Made by a program: the position numbers and the translations under genes. 64,000 nt of DNA from DATARH01 sp035550515. Lineage in GTDB: Bacteria > Pseudomonadota > Alphaproteobacteria > ATCC43930 > CGMCC-115725. Below, in pieces: positions 16,930 to 25,528 of the stretch; within the stretch, counting starts at the first letter, position 1; each line of letters starts with the position of its first letter. The stretch covers positions 62,001 through 126,000 of the forward strand of contig DASZOZ010000039.1 of NCBI GenBank assembly GCA_035550515.1. The letters run 5' to 3'. A model generated the notes under the pieces. The model ran no database searches and was not told the DNA's origin. It worked only from the letters and a program-made list of their open reading frames with translations.

Positions 16930-18066
16930 ATGATGACGTTGCAACACGATCTCGACGGCAAGGCGAAGTCGCTCCCGGCCGTGCCGGAGGCGTCGACACC
17001 CCGCCTTCCGGTGCCAATCGCCTTGCCGCCGCGGAAACCGCGCCGCTGGCTGCACCTCGCGAGTCTCGCGCTGGTCGCACTGGCGATTGCCGCGGGTTAC
17101 TGGTGGTGGACCCATTCGATGCCGGTCCTGCCGCCGGGGTTCGCGATGGGCAACGGTCGGCTAGAAGCGGACGCCGTCGACATCGACACGAAATTCGCCG
17201 GCCGCATTCTTCAGCTCAATGCCGACGAGGGCCAACTGGTCAAACCGGGCCAGGTCGTTGCGGTGATGGACACGCGCGACCTGCAAGCCTCGCTGAAGCA
17301 ATACCAGGAACTGGCGAAGCAGGCCGAGCACACGCTCGACGAGGCGCGGGCCAATTACACCCAGCAGCAAGCCGTCGTGAAGTTCGCTCAACAGCAGGTC
17401 GATCGCTCCGGCTATCTGGTGCCGCGCGGCTATGCGACCCAGGAGACCCTTGACCAGCAACGCCAGCAGCTCGACAGCGCCACGGCGTTGCTGCACGCCG
17501 ACGAGGCGCATGTCGCCGCCGCGGAACGCGCGGTCAATGCCGCGCGGCATCAGGTCGAACTCTACCAGGTGAATATCGCCGACAACTCGCTCACCGCGCC
17601 CAAGGAGGGGCCGATCGAATACCGCGTCGCCAATGTCGGCGAGGTGCTGCCGGCGGGCGGCAAGGTCTTCACGATGCTGGATGCGTCTTATGTCTACATG
17701 GACATCTATCTGCCGACGGAGCAGGCGGGCCGCGTCCGGATCGGGTCGGAGGCGCGCATCGTCCTCGACGCCTATCGCACGCACGTGATCCCGGGCCGGG
17801 TCGTGTTCATCGCCAGCCAGGCCCAGTTCACCCCCAAGACCGTGGAGACCCGCGACGAGCGCGACAAGCTGATGTTCCGTATCCGGGTGCGCATCGATCC
17901 CGACCGCCTCGAAGGCCGCGCCGCGCTGGTCAGAAGCGGGCTGCCCGGCGAGGCTTATGTGCGGACCGACGAAAAAGCCGTCTGGCCGGCCAAGCTGCAG
18001 CCGAGCCCGCCGCCTCCGGTTTCACCCCCGGCCTCACCCCCGGCCTCACCCCCGGCCTCACAATGA
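16930..18066 (+). CDS. HlyD-family periplasmic adaptor (membrane fusion protein)
   Basis: About 378 residues. ATG 16930 or 16933 is preferred because AAGGA lies at 16921-16925; ATG 16855 is in frame but its Shine-Dalgarno is only 2 nt away. A single membrane helix (LHLASLALVALAIAAGYWWWT, about residues 39-59) is followed by a biotinyl-lipoyl-like half (GRILQLNADEGQLVKPGQVVAVMD), a long coiled-coil hairpin rich in Gln and Ala, the second lipoyl half (DNSLTAPKEGPIEYRV) and a beta-barrel. It links the RbbA-type ABC transporter to an outer-membrane channel. The C-terminus ends in Pro-Ala-Ser repeats from a 12-bp tandem repeat. Its stop overlaps the next start as ATGA. Confidence 0.92.
   Translation: MMTLQHDLDGKAKSLPAVPEASTPRLPVPIALPPRKPRRWLHLASLALVALAIAAGYWWWTHSMPVLPPGFAMGNGRLEADAVDIDTKFAGRILQLNADEGQLVKPGQVVAVMDTRDLQASLKQYQELAKQAEHTLDEARANYTQQQAVVKFAQQQVDRSGYLVPRGYATQETLDQQRQQLDSATALLHADEAHVAAAERAVNAARHQVELYQVNIADNSLTAPKEGPIEYRVANVGEVLPAGGKVFTMLDASYVYMDIYLPTEQAGRVRIGSEARIVLDAYRTHVIPGRVVFIASQAQFTPKTVETRDERDKLMFRIRVRIDPDRLEGRAALVRSGLPGEAYVRTDEKAVWPAKLQPSPPPPVSPPASPPASPPASQ
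18025..18060 (+). repeat. Three exact 12-bp tandem repeats at the HlyD gene end
   Basis: CCCCCGGCCTCA is repeated exactly three times (18025, 18037, 18049). It encodes PPAS-type units, and because 12 is a multiple of 3, copy-number change alters the tail length but not the frame or the ATGA junction with the next gene. Confidence 0.95.
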
Positions 18067-20783
18067 CCGCGCACGCCGGCATGGTCGCGCGTCTCGCCGG
18101 CGTCACCCAGCGCTACGGAAAGGTCACGGCCCTCGACCATGTCACGCTCGACATCCCCGCGGGACGCATGGTCGGGTTGATCGGCCCCGACGGGGTCGGC
18201 AAGTCGACGCTGCTTTCGTTGGTCGCCGGCGCTCGCCGCATCCAGTCCGGCACCGTCAGCGTTCTCGGCGGCGACATGGCCGATACCGCGCACCGCGGCG
18301 CGATCTGCCCCCGCATTGCCTATATGCCGCAGGGGCTGGGGACCAATCTCTACCCCGATCTCAGCGTCCGCGAGAACATCGAATTCTTTTGCCGGTTGTT
18401 CGGGCAGGCTGCCGAGGAGCGCCGACGCCGCACCGTCGAACTACTCGACGCAACCGGGCTCTCGCGCTTTGCCGATCGGCCGGCGAAGAAGCTGTCGGGC
18501 GGCATGAAGCAGAAACTCGGTCTTTGCTGCTCGCTGATCCACGACCCCGACCTGTTGATCCTCGACGAGCCGACGACGGGCGTCGATCCTCTGTCGCGCC
18601 GGCAATTCTGGGAGCTGATCGGCCGCATCCGCGCTCGTCGCGCGGACATGAGCGTCATCATCGCCACCGCCTATATGGATGAGGCCGAAGGATTCGATGT
18701 GCTGGCCGCCATGAATGACGGCCGGGTCATCGCCACGGGGGCGCCTGCCGAACTCAAGGCGGCAGCGGGCGAAGGCAGTATCGAGGCCGCCTTTATCCGC
18801 CTGCTGCCCGAAGCCGCGCGCGCCGGCCACCACAGGTTGCACATTCCGCCGCGCCGGACCGACCGGGACGGGCCGGTGATCGAGGCGCACGGACTGACCT
18901 GTCGGTTCGGCGACTTCACCGCGGTTGACCATGTCAGCTTCGCCATCGAGCGCGGTGAGATCTTCGGCTTCGTCGGCTCGAACGGTTGCGGCAAGACCAC
19001 GACGATGAAGATGCTGACCGGCCTGTTGCCGGCGAGCGAGGGCACGGCGCTGATGTTGGGTCGGCCGGTCGACGCGAGCGACCTCAATGCACGCAAGCGG
19101 GTCGGCTACATGTCGCAGTCGTTTTCGCTCTACGTTGAACTGACGGTACGGCAAAACCTCGATCTGCACGCGCGTCTGTTCCACCTATCGGCCGGCAAGG
19201 CAAAATCGCGGGTCGCCATGCTGATCGAGCGTTTCGGGCTTGGCGGCCACGTCGATCAGCGCGCCGAAGATTTACCGCTCGGGATTCGCCAGCGGCTGTC
19301 GCTCGCCGTGGCGATTATCCACGAGCCTGAGATATTGATCCTCGACGAGCCGACCTCGGGTGTCGATCCGCTGGCGCGCGACCGGTTCTGGGAGTTGCTG
19401 ATCGGCCTGTCGCGCGACGATGGCGTGACGATCTTCATTTCGACGCATTTCATGAACGAGGCCGAGCGCTGCGACCGCATCTCGCTGATGGATTCGGGCC
19501 GGGTGCTGGCCACCGACACGCCGGCCGGTCTGATCGCCGCGTGCGGTGCGGCGACGCTGGAAGACGCCTTTATCAGCTATCTGGAAGAAGCATCTCCGGC
19601 GCAGACAGCGGTTGGCGACGCGCTTCCGGCGCCGGTGTTCCCTGCGACCGCAACGGCGGCGGCGAGCTTCAGCCCGCGCAGGCTCGCCGCCTGCGCGATC
19701 CGCGAAGCGCTCGAGCTGCTGCGCGACCCGATCCGGCTGGGCTTTGCGATATTCGGTACCACCTTCCTGATGCTGGTGCTGGGTTTTGGCATCTCGACCG
19801 ACGTCAACTCGCTGAGCTTCGCCGTCCTCGACCACGACGGGACGCATGAGAGCCGCGCCTACCTCGAAGAACTGCGCGGCTCGGTCTATTTCGTCGAGAA
19901 ATCACCGCTAGCCGATTACCGCGATCTCGAGACCCGGCTGGCGGCGGGAGACATCGACGCCGGCATCGAGATCCCGCCCGGTTTCGGCCGCGATATCGCG
20001 CGCGGTCGGCCCGTCCAGGTCGCAGCCTGGATCGACGGCGCCCGTCCGTTCATTGCCCAAACCATCCGCGGCTATCTGCAGGCGATGCACCAGCTCTACC
20101 TCTCCGACCCGGCGCGGGCAGCGGTCGCCGCTGCGCCCGCGGCCGATATCGCGGTGCGGCTCAAATACAACCAGAACTTCGAGAGCGTCTACGCGATGGT
20201 GCCGGCGCAGTTCGCACTCCAGCTCGCGCTGTTTCCCGCCATCCTGATGGCGCTCTCGATCGTGCGTGAAAAGGAGCTCGGCTCGATCACCAATCTCTAT
20301 GTGACACCGGTCACCCGCGTCGAGTTCCTGGTGGGAAAGCAGCTGCCGTACATCGCGCTGGCCCTGGTCAATTTCGGGCTGATGCTGCTGATGGCCTTTT
20401 TCGTCTTCCGGGTACCGCTGCGGGGCAGTTTCGCGACGCTGCTGGTCGGCGTGACGATCTACGTCGCCGCAACGACCGCCTACGGCATGGCGGTCTCGAG
20501 CTTTGCGCGCACGCAGATCGCGGCGCTGTTCGGCACCGCAATCCTGACCGTGCTGCCGGCCACGATGTTTGCCGGGATGATGGTGCCGGTGTCGTCCTTG
20601 ACGGGAATGGGCCGGATCATGGGGCGGCTGTTTCCGATGACGTATTTTCTGCCGGTCAGCATCGGCACCTTCACCAAGGGGCTTGGCTTCGCCGACCTCG
20701 CGCCGCAGCTTGGCGCGCTGGCGATCTTCGCCCCGGCGCTGATCCTGTTCAGCCTCGCCTTGCTCCGCAAGCAGGAGCGGTGA
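18063..20783 (+). CDS. rbbA: RbbA-type ABC transporter: two ATPase domains fused to an ABC-2 permease
   Basis: A 906-residue protein, close to the length of E. coli RbbA (YhiH). The first nucleotide-binding domain has Walker A GPDGVGKST near residue 41, signature LSGGMKQK and Walker B LLILDEPTTGVDP. The second has GSNGCGKTT near 306, the divergent signature LPLGIRQRLS and LILDEPTSGVDP. The divergent second signature is normal for RbbA relatives. The C-terminal third (from about 555) is an ABC-2 membrane domain with one early helix, a large periplasmic loop and five later helices. The transporter probably exports a small hydrophobic compound through the HlyD adaptor; a ribosome-associated ATPase role was proposed for the E. 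coli protein. Confidence 0.93.
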   Translation: MTAHAGMVARLAGVTQRYGKVTALDHVTLDIPAGRMVGLIGPDGVGKSTLLSLVAGARRIQSGTVSVLGGDMADTAHRGAICPRIAYMPQGLGTNLYPDLSVRENIEFFCRLFGQAAEERRRRTVELLDATGLSRFADRPAKKLSGGMKQKLGLCCSLIHDPDLLILDEPTTGVDPLSRRQFWELIGRIRARRADMSVIIATAYMDEAEGFDVLAAMNDGRVIATGAPAELKAAAGEGSIEAAFIRLLPEAARAGHHRLHIPPRRTDRDGPVIEAHGLTCRFGDFTAVDHVSFAIERGEIFGFVGSNGCGKTTTMKMLTGLLPASEGTALMLGRPVDASDLNARKRVGYMSQSFSLYVELTVRQNLDLHARLFHLSAGKAKSRVAMLIERFGLGGHVDQRAEDLPLGIRQRLSLAVAIIHEPEILILDEPTSGVDPLARDRFWELLIGLSRDDGVTIFISTHFMNEAERCDRISLMDSGRVLATDTPAGLIAACGAATLEDAFISYLEEASPAQTAVGDALPAPVFPATATAAASFSPRRLAACAIREALELLRDPIRLGFAIFGTTFLMLVLGFGISTDVNSLSFAVLDHDGTHESRAYLEELRGSVYFVEKSPLADYRDLETRLAAGDIDAGIEIPPGFGRDIARGRPVQVAAWIDGARPFIAQTIRGYLQAMHQLYLSDPARAAVAAAPAADIAVRLKYNQNFESVYAMVPAQFALQLALFPAILMALSIVREKELGSITNLYVTPVTRVEFLVGKQLPYIALALVNFGLMLLMAFFVFRVPLRGSFATLLVGVTIYVAATTAYGMAVSSFARTQIAALFGTAILTVLPATMFAGMMVPVSSLTGMGRIMGRLFPMTYFLPVSIGTFTKGLGFADLAPQLGALAIFAPALILFSLALLRKQER

Positions 20784-20784
20784 G

Positions 20785-21909
20785 GTGCGCGCGCTCGGCA
20801 ACATCTATTGGCTTGGGACCAAAGAGCTGCGCAGCCTTCTGCGCGACTATGCGCTGCTCGGCCTCGTCGTGTACGCATTTTCGCTGGCGATCATCGCGCA
20901 GGCGCAAAGCAGCTCGCAGGAAGTGCACAACGCGTCCGTCGGGATCGTCGACGAGGACCGTTCGGCGCTCTCGCGCCGGATCGTCCAGGCCTTTCTGCCG
21001 CCGTATTTTCAGGCGCCGCAGCCGGTCGCCGAGCGCGACATCGTCCCATTGATGAATGCCGGGAAATACACCTTCATCATCGACATCCCGCCCAACTTCG
21101 AGCGCGATGTGCTCGGCGGGCGCGAGCCGGAGCTGCAGCTCAATGTCGACGCGACGGCGATGGTGCAGGCGGGCCTCGGCGCCGACTATGCGGCGCAGAT
21201 CATCAATGCCGAGATTGCCGAGTTCGTGTCGCGGACCGAAACCGCGCCCGCGCCGGCGGTCGGTCTCGTGGCGCGGATCGTTTTCAACCCCAATGTCGAA
21301 ACCAGCTGGTTCACCAGCGTCATGGGCATCATCAACAGCATCACGATGCTCGCGATCATCCTTGCCGGTGCGGCGATCGTGCGTGAACGCGAGCACGGCA
21401 CGATGGATCACCTGTTGGTCATGCCCGTGCGGCCGTTCGAGATCGGCGCCGCAAAAATCTGGGCAAACAGCCTCGTCATCATCGTCGCGGCGGGTTTGTC
21501 GCTGTATTTTATCGTCCGCGGGCTGCTGCACATCCCGATCGCCGGGTCGATCCCGTTGTTTCTCGGCGGGACGGCCGTCTATCTGTTCTTCGCGACGGCG
21601 ATCGGCGTCTTTCTCGGTACGGTCGCGCGCTCGATGCCGCAACTCGGCCTGTTGTACCTGCTGGTTTACGTGCCGCTGGCGCTGCTTTCGGGCAGCAATA
21701 CGCCACTCGAAAGCATGCCGCACTGGATGGCGGCGATCGCCCAATTTTCACCCACGGCGCATTTTGTGTCGTTCGCCCAGGCGATCCTCTATCGCGGCGC
21801 CGGGTTCACGGTGGTCTGGAAGCAGTTTGCCCTGGTCATGGCGGCGGGTGCGCTGTTCTTCGGGCTGGCACTCCTGCGCTTTCGCAAGGTCGCCGGCCAG
21901 ACCGCCTGA
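20785..21909 (+). CDS. ABC-2 type permease (YhhJ-like)
   Basis: A 374-residue membrane protein starting with GTG 20785, one nt after the RbbA stop. Topology is one N-terminal helix (YALLGLVVYAFSLAIIA), about 150 residues of periplasmic loop (VGIVDEDRSALSRRIVQAFLPPYF onward), then five helices, the ABC-2 exporter layout. REREHGTMDHLLVMPVRPFEI is the conserved cytoplasmic coupling segment. It pairs with the permease half of the preceding protein to complete the HlyD-RbbA-YhhJ export system. Confidence 0.93.
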   Translation: MRALGNIYWLGTKELRSLLRDYALLGLVVYAFSLAIIAQAQSSSQEVHNASVGIVDEDRSALSRRIVQAFLPPYFQAPQPVAERDIVPLMNAGKYTFIIDIPPNFERDVLGGREPELQLNVDATAMVQAGLGADYAAQIINAEIAEFVSRTETAPAPAVGLVARIVFNPNVETSWFTSVMGIINSITMLAIILAGAAIVREREHGTMDHLLVMPVRPFEIGAAKIWANSLVIIVAAGLSLYFIVRGLLHIPIAGSIPLFLGGTAVYLFFATAIGVFLGTVARSMPQLGLLYLLVYVPLALLSGSNTPLESMPHWMAAIAQFSPTAHFVSFAQAILYRGAGFTVVWKQFALVMAAGALFFGLALLRFRKVAGQTA

Positions 21910-21917
21910 TGGGGCGA

Positions 21918-21931
21918 TTGAGCTAGATCAA
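21918..21931 (+). promoter_or_regulatory. FNR/FixK-type box and -10 upstream of hsp20
   Basis: TTGAGCTAGATCAA is a perfect TTGA-N6-TCAA dyad. TACACT at 21953-21958 stands at the class II -10 position, putting the likely transcript start near 21965, about 25 nt before the hsp20 ATG. This is the best-formed promoter of the set. Confidence 0.8.
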
Positions 21932-21989
21932 GGCCGACGCTCACCCCGCGCTTACACTTCCAGCGTCTTAACAGACGATGGAGCTACCG

Positions 21990-22505
21990 ATGGCCGACAC
22001 TCCCGTTGAAGTGAAGAAAAACGCCCCGGCACGCACGCCGGATTTATGGCAGTCGTTCCACGACGAGATGGACCGGCTGTTCGACCGGTTCGCCGGCGGC
22101 TTCGGCGTGCCGACATTCCGACGCTGGTTCAACGCCGAGCCGGCCTGGACGTATGAAAGCTCGTTCCGCTTCCCGAACCCGGCGATCGATGTGACCGAGG
22201 ACGACAAGACCTACAAGGTCACCGCCGAACTGCCCGGCCTCGAGGAAAAGGACCTCGACGTCACCGTCGCCGGCGGCATGCTGACGATCAAGGGCGAGAA
22301 GAAGTACGAGACGGACGAGAAGAACAAGAGCCGCCACGTCTCCGAGCGAGCCTATGGCGCGTTCCAGCGGTCCTTCGCGTTGCCCGACGGCGTCGACGCG
22401 GACAAGATCGACGCCCGTATGGCCAAGGGCGTGCTGACCGTCATGCTGCCAAAGACGGCCCAGGCGGCCAAGCAGCAGAAGATCGAGGTGAAAAAGGCTG
22501 CGTGA
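21990..22505 (+). CDS. Hsp20/alpha-crystallin small heat-shock protein
   Basis: A 171-residue protein from ATG 21990, six nt after GGAG; ATG 21978 would add four residues. The N-terminal arm (LWQSFHDEMDRLFDRFAGGF) leads into a full alpha-crystallin domain: PAIDVTEDDKTYKVTAELPGLEEKDLDVTV, GGMLTIKGEKK, RAYGAFQRSFALPDGVD and KGVLTVMLPK. The short C-terminal tail is Lys-rich and lacks a clear I-x-I. It is an ATP-independent holdase that keeps unfolded proteins soluble. The FNR-type box upstream suggests it is part of a low-oxygen stress response rather than, or in addition to, sigma-32 control. Confidence 0.95.
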   Translation: MADTPVEVKKNAPARTPDLWQSFHDEMDRLFDRFAGGFGVPTFRRWFNAEPAWTYESSFRFPNPAIDVTEDDKTYKVTAELPGLEEKDLDVTVAGGMLTIKGEKKYETDEKNKSRHVSERAYGAFQRSFALPDGVDADKIDARMAKGVLTVMLPKTAQAAKQQKIEVKKAA

Positions 22506-22590
22506 GCCCAAACCGGTGGCCGGGTGACGGCGGGCGCTCCTGCGCGCCCGGTCCACCGGCGTGGGGGGGATTTCAGGCCCAGGCGCGCAA

Positions 22591-24272
22591 TCAGGAATGT
22601 GCTTGTGCGCTCATGCCGACTTTTGCCGTCGCCGTCCGCGCGGCGCCGCGTAGGAGGTCGACGAGACCGAGCGTGTCGGCGGGCTCGGCGTCGCCGCGCC
22701 AGGCGACGTGCTGGTCCGGGCGCACCAGCATCAGTTTGTGGCGATAGGGCGGCGAGGCTTCGCCCGGTCGCACGTCGAGAACGGCAAGCGGAAGGCCGCG
22801 CTGGGCGGCCGCCCCCACGATGCCGCCGACAGGCGCCGTGGGGTCGAGGCGCAGCAGCGTGTAATCCGGCCCCATCGCGTCGTACAGCGAACGCCGCCCT
22901 TCCAGCCACACGTGCGGCGCGCGACACCCGGGCACCGTGCTCGAGGTGAAGGTGCCCATCGTATAGGCGGGCGCCTGCTCCTCATCATAGGCGATGATCG
23001 GCGACCGATCGTAGAAATAGCCGAAGTTGAGCCCGCCGCAGCACTGCTGCTCCACGTCGAGCGGGTAGGCGCGCTGTCCGGTGGCGGCGCGCGCCGCCTC
23101 GCCGGCCGCGTCCAGCCGCTCGATGTCCGGCGACAACGCGTCGCGCTGGATCATCCTCCGGCGCCCGATGTCGGAGATGATGCGCGAGGCCTGCTCGGTG
23201 ATCGGATGGCGCTCGGCTTCGTAGGTATCGGCAGCTCGGGCGCGGCCCAGCCGTGGAGGACGCCGGCGAGCTTCCAGGCGAGGTTGGCCGCGTCGGCGAT
23301 GCCGGCGCTCATGCCGAACCCGCCGAGCGGCATCCAGACATGCGCGGCGTCGCCGCAGATGAACACGCGCCGGTCGCGGAACCGGCTCGCGACGAGCCGG
23401 CGGGCGACCCAATCCTCGTGCGACAGGAGCTCGTATGCGAAGTCCGGCCCGACACCGAGGATCGAGCGGATCACCCAGTCGCGATCGAGGTGATCGAGCC
23501 CGGTTTCTCCCGGATAGGAGTAGTTCTGGATGTTCCAGGTCTCCCGCCCGTCGACCGCCATCGTCCCGCCGCAGCGCCGTGAATTGAGCGAGAAATAGAG
23601 CCAGGCCGGCTTGCCGGGCAGCAGGCTCCGAAGTTGCGGCGCGCGGACCTGGAAAGATTGCGCGTATTGGAGCACCGGGACGCCGACAAACTCGGCGCCG
23701 ATCGATTTGCGCACCAGCGAGTTCGCCCCGTCGCAGCCGACGAGGTAGTCGCATGCGATCGTCGAGCGCGCGCCGCTGTCGAGGTCGATGGTGCTGGCGG
23801 TCACACCCTGCGCGCCCTGGGTCAGGTCGGTGATCTCGGTGCGATGCAGGATGCGGATGCGCGGCTGCGCCGCTGCGTGCGCGAGCAGCACCGGCTGGAA
23901 GAACTTCTGATTGCAGCGATGCGTGTGCTCGGGCGTCGGCCAGCTCGTGTCCGGCCCGGCGGCGATCGGCGTGCCGCGCTCGCCGCGCGCCGGAATGGGG
24001 ATGCGGGAGAACTCGATGCCGGTGACGCTCGTCGCCGAGACAATGTCGTTGGGGTAGTCCGCGGGCAGCCCGATGCTGCGCAGCTTGTCGGACAGGCCGA
24101 GCCGCCGGAAGATTTCCATCGAGCGGGCGCCGATCTGACCGCACTTCACGTCCGGCGGGTCATCGGCAGGGCGGCGCTCGGCGACCGTGACATCGATGCC
24201 GCGCCAAGCCAGATCCATGGCCAGCGTCAGCCCCACCGGGCCCTCGCCGACGATCAGCACCCTCGTCCTCAT
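22591..24272 (-). pseudogene. FAD-dependent monooxygenase (PHBH/PheA/TfdB-like), frameshifted
   Basis: Two minus-strand frames together make one enzyme of about 560 residues. The 5' part (24272 to about 23230) has the FAD Rossmann motif VGEGPVGLTLAMDL, the DG motif LVGCDGANSLVRK, and GDAAHVWMPLGGFGMSAGIADAANLAWKL. The 3' part (about 23240 to 22591) reads DTYEAERHPITEQASRIISD and on to a C-terminal thioredoxin-like LVRPDQHVAWRG. The switch falls at 23226-23236, where PEL is followed by one extra C (or two missing bases). Such enzymes hydroxylate aromatic substrates. It is either a recent pseudogene or a sequence error, since no other damage is visible. It lies 142 nt downstream of the sugar transporter genes. 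Confidence 0.8.
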
Positions 24273-24413
24273 ACCGGCAACCCCTCCGCGATGCGCTTGC
24301 CGGCTATCCTTAACCCGCAGCGGCCAAACGGAAAAGATGCCGACGCCTGCCCGCTGGGTGGGAGGATCGGCCCGGCAAGCGCCTCCGCGACAACAGCAAT
24401 GGGCGTTGCCGCC

Positions 24414-25526
24414 TTACTGGCGAGCGCCCACCGGGTGACGGGTCACGCGCTTGCCGTCGGCGGCGAACAGGACGAGGCGGTCGCGGGTGAGCGTGAGCCC
24501 CACGCGCTCGCCGGCATCCAGCTCGGCAAGCGCCAAGCCTTCGGTAACCGCGATAAACGGGCGCTCGGCGCCGATATCGAAATAGAGCAGGGTGTCCTTG
24601 CCCAACGGCTCGACGAGGCGTACCGGCAGCGTCAGATCCGCGGCCGCGCCGACCTCACGCTGCACCCGGACATGCTCCGGCCGGATGCCGAGCGTCACGG
24701 AGCCGGTCGGCGCCTCGCCAACCGCCTCCGGCGGCAACGCCAGCGAGAAATGCGGCGAGCGAAAGCGCGGCGCGCCGTTGTCGGCGACGATCTCTCCGGA
24801 CACCAGGTTCATCGACGGCGAGCCGAAAAAATCGGCGACGAAATCGCTCACCGGTTCGGCGTAGATCTCCATCGGCGAGCCGACCTGCTCGATGTCGCCG
24901 TCGCGCATCACGACGATGCGGTCGGCCAGCGTCATCGCCTCTTCCTGGTCGTGCGTCACAAAGATAAAGGTCTTTTTCAGCTCCTGGTGCAGCCGATCGC
25001 ATTCGGCGCGCAGTTCGCGGCGCAGCTTGGCGTCGAGGCTCGACAGCGGCTCGTCGAGCAGGAATGTCGACGGGTTGGTGACCAGCGTGCGCGCCAGCGC
25101 CACGCGCTGCGACTCGCCGCCCGAACAGGCGCCGGGCAATTTGTTCAACAGCGGCGTCAGCCGCACCATCTCGGCGACCTCGCGCACCCGGCGCGCCCGC
25201 TCGTCGCGCGGCACCTTCTTCATGCGCAGGCCGAACTCGATGTTCTGTGCGACGGTCTTGTGCGGAAACAGCGCATGGCTTTGAAACACCATGCCGAGGC
25301 CGCGGTCGCGCGGCTCGAGGTCGTTGACCACCCGGCCGTCGATGCGGATCTCGCCGCGGTCGGGTTCCTCGAAGCCGGCGATCAGGCGCAGCGTCGTCGT
25401 CTTGCCGCAACCCGACGGCCCGACGAACACGACGAACTCGCCGTCCTCGATGACGCAGTTGAGGTCCCGCACCGCCAGCACGGAGCCGTAGGTCTTGCGC
25501 AGATTGACCAGCTCGATGCGCGCCAC
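24414..25526 (-). CDS. Sugar ABC transporter ATP-binding protein (MalK/UgpC type)
   Basis: A 370-residue protein. The GTG start at 25526 is fixed by GGAGG five nt upstream and by the family start ARIELVNLRKTYG; the frame stays open further upstream but is antisense-like there. Walker A GPSGCGKTT is near residue 38, the ABC signature is CSGGESQRVALA (Cys replacing the usual Leu before SGG), Walker B is TFLLDEPLSSLD, and the switch His is in FVTHDQEEA. The C-terminal ~120 residues form the MalK-type OB/TOBE regulatory domain (LGIRPEHVRV). It powers uptake through the two permeases encoded just upstream. Confidence 0.94.
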   Translation of the reverse strand: MARIELVNLRKTYGSVLAVRDLNCVIEDGEFVVFVGPSGCGKTTTLRLIAGFEEPDRGEIRIDGRVVNDLEPRDRGLGMVFQSHALFPHKTVAQNIEFGLRMKKVPRDERARRVREVAEMVRLTPLLNKLPGACSGGESQRVALARTLVTNPSTFLLDEPLSSLDAKLRRELRAECDRLHQELKKTFIFVTHDQEEAMTLADRIVVMRDGDIEQVGSPMEIYAEPVSDFVADFFGSPSMNLVSGEIVADNGAPRFRSPHFSLALPPEAVGEAPTGSVTLGIRPEHVRVQREVGAAADLTLPVRLVEPLGKDTLLYFDIGAERPFIAVTEGLALAELDAGERVGLTLTRDRLVLFAADGKRVTRHPVGARQ

Positions 25527-25528
25527 GT

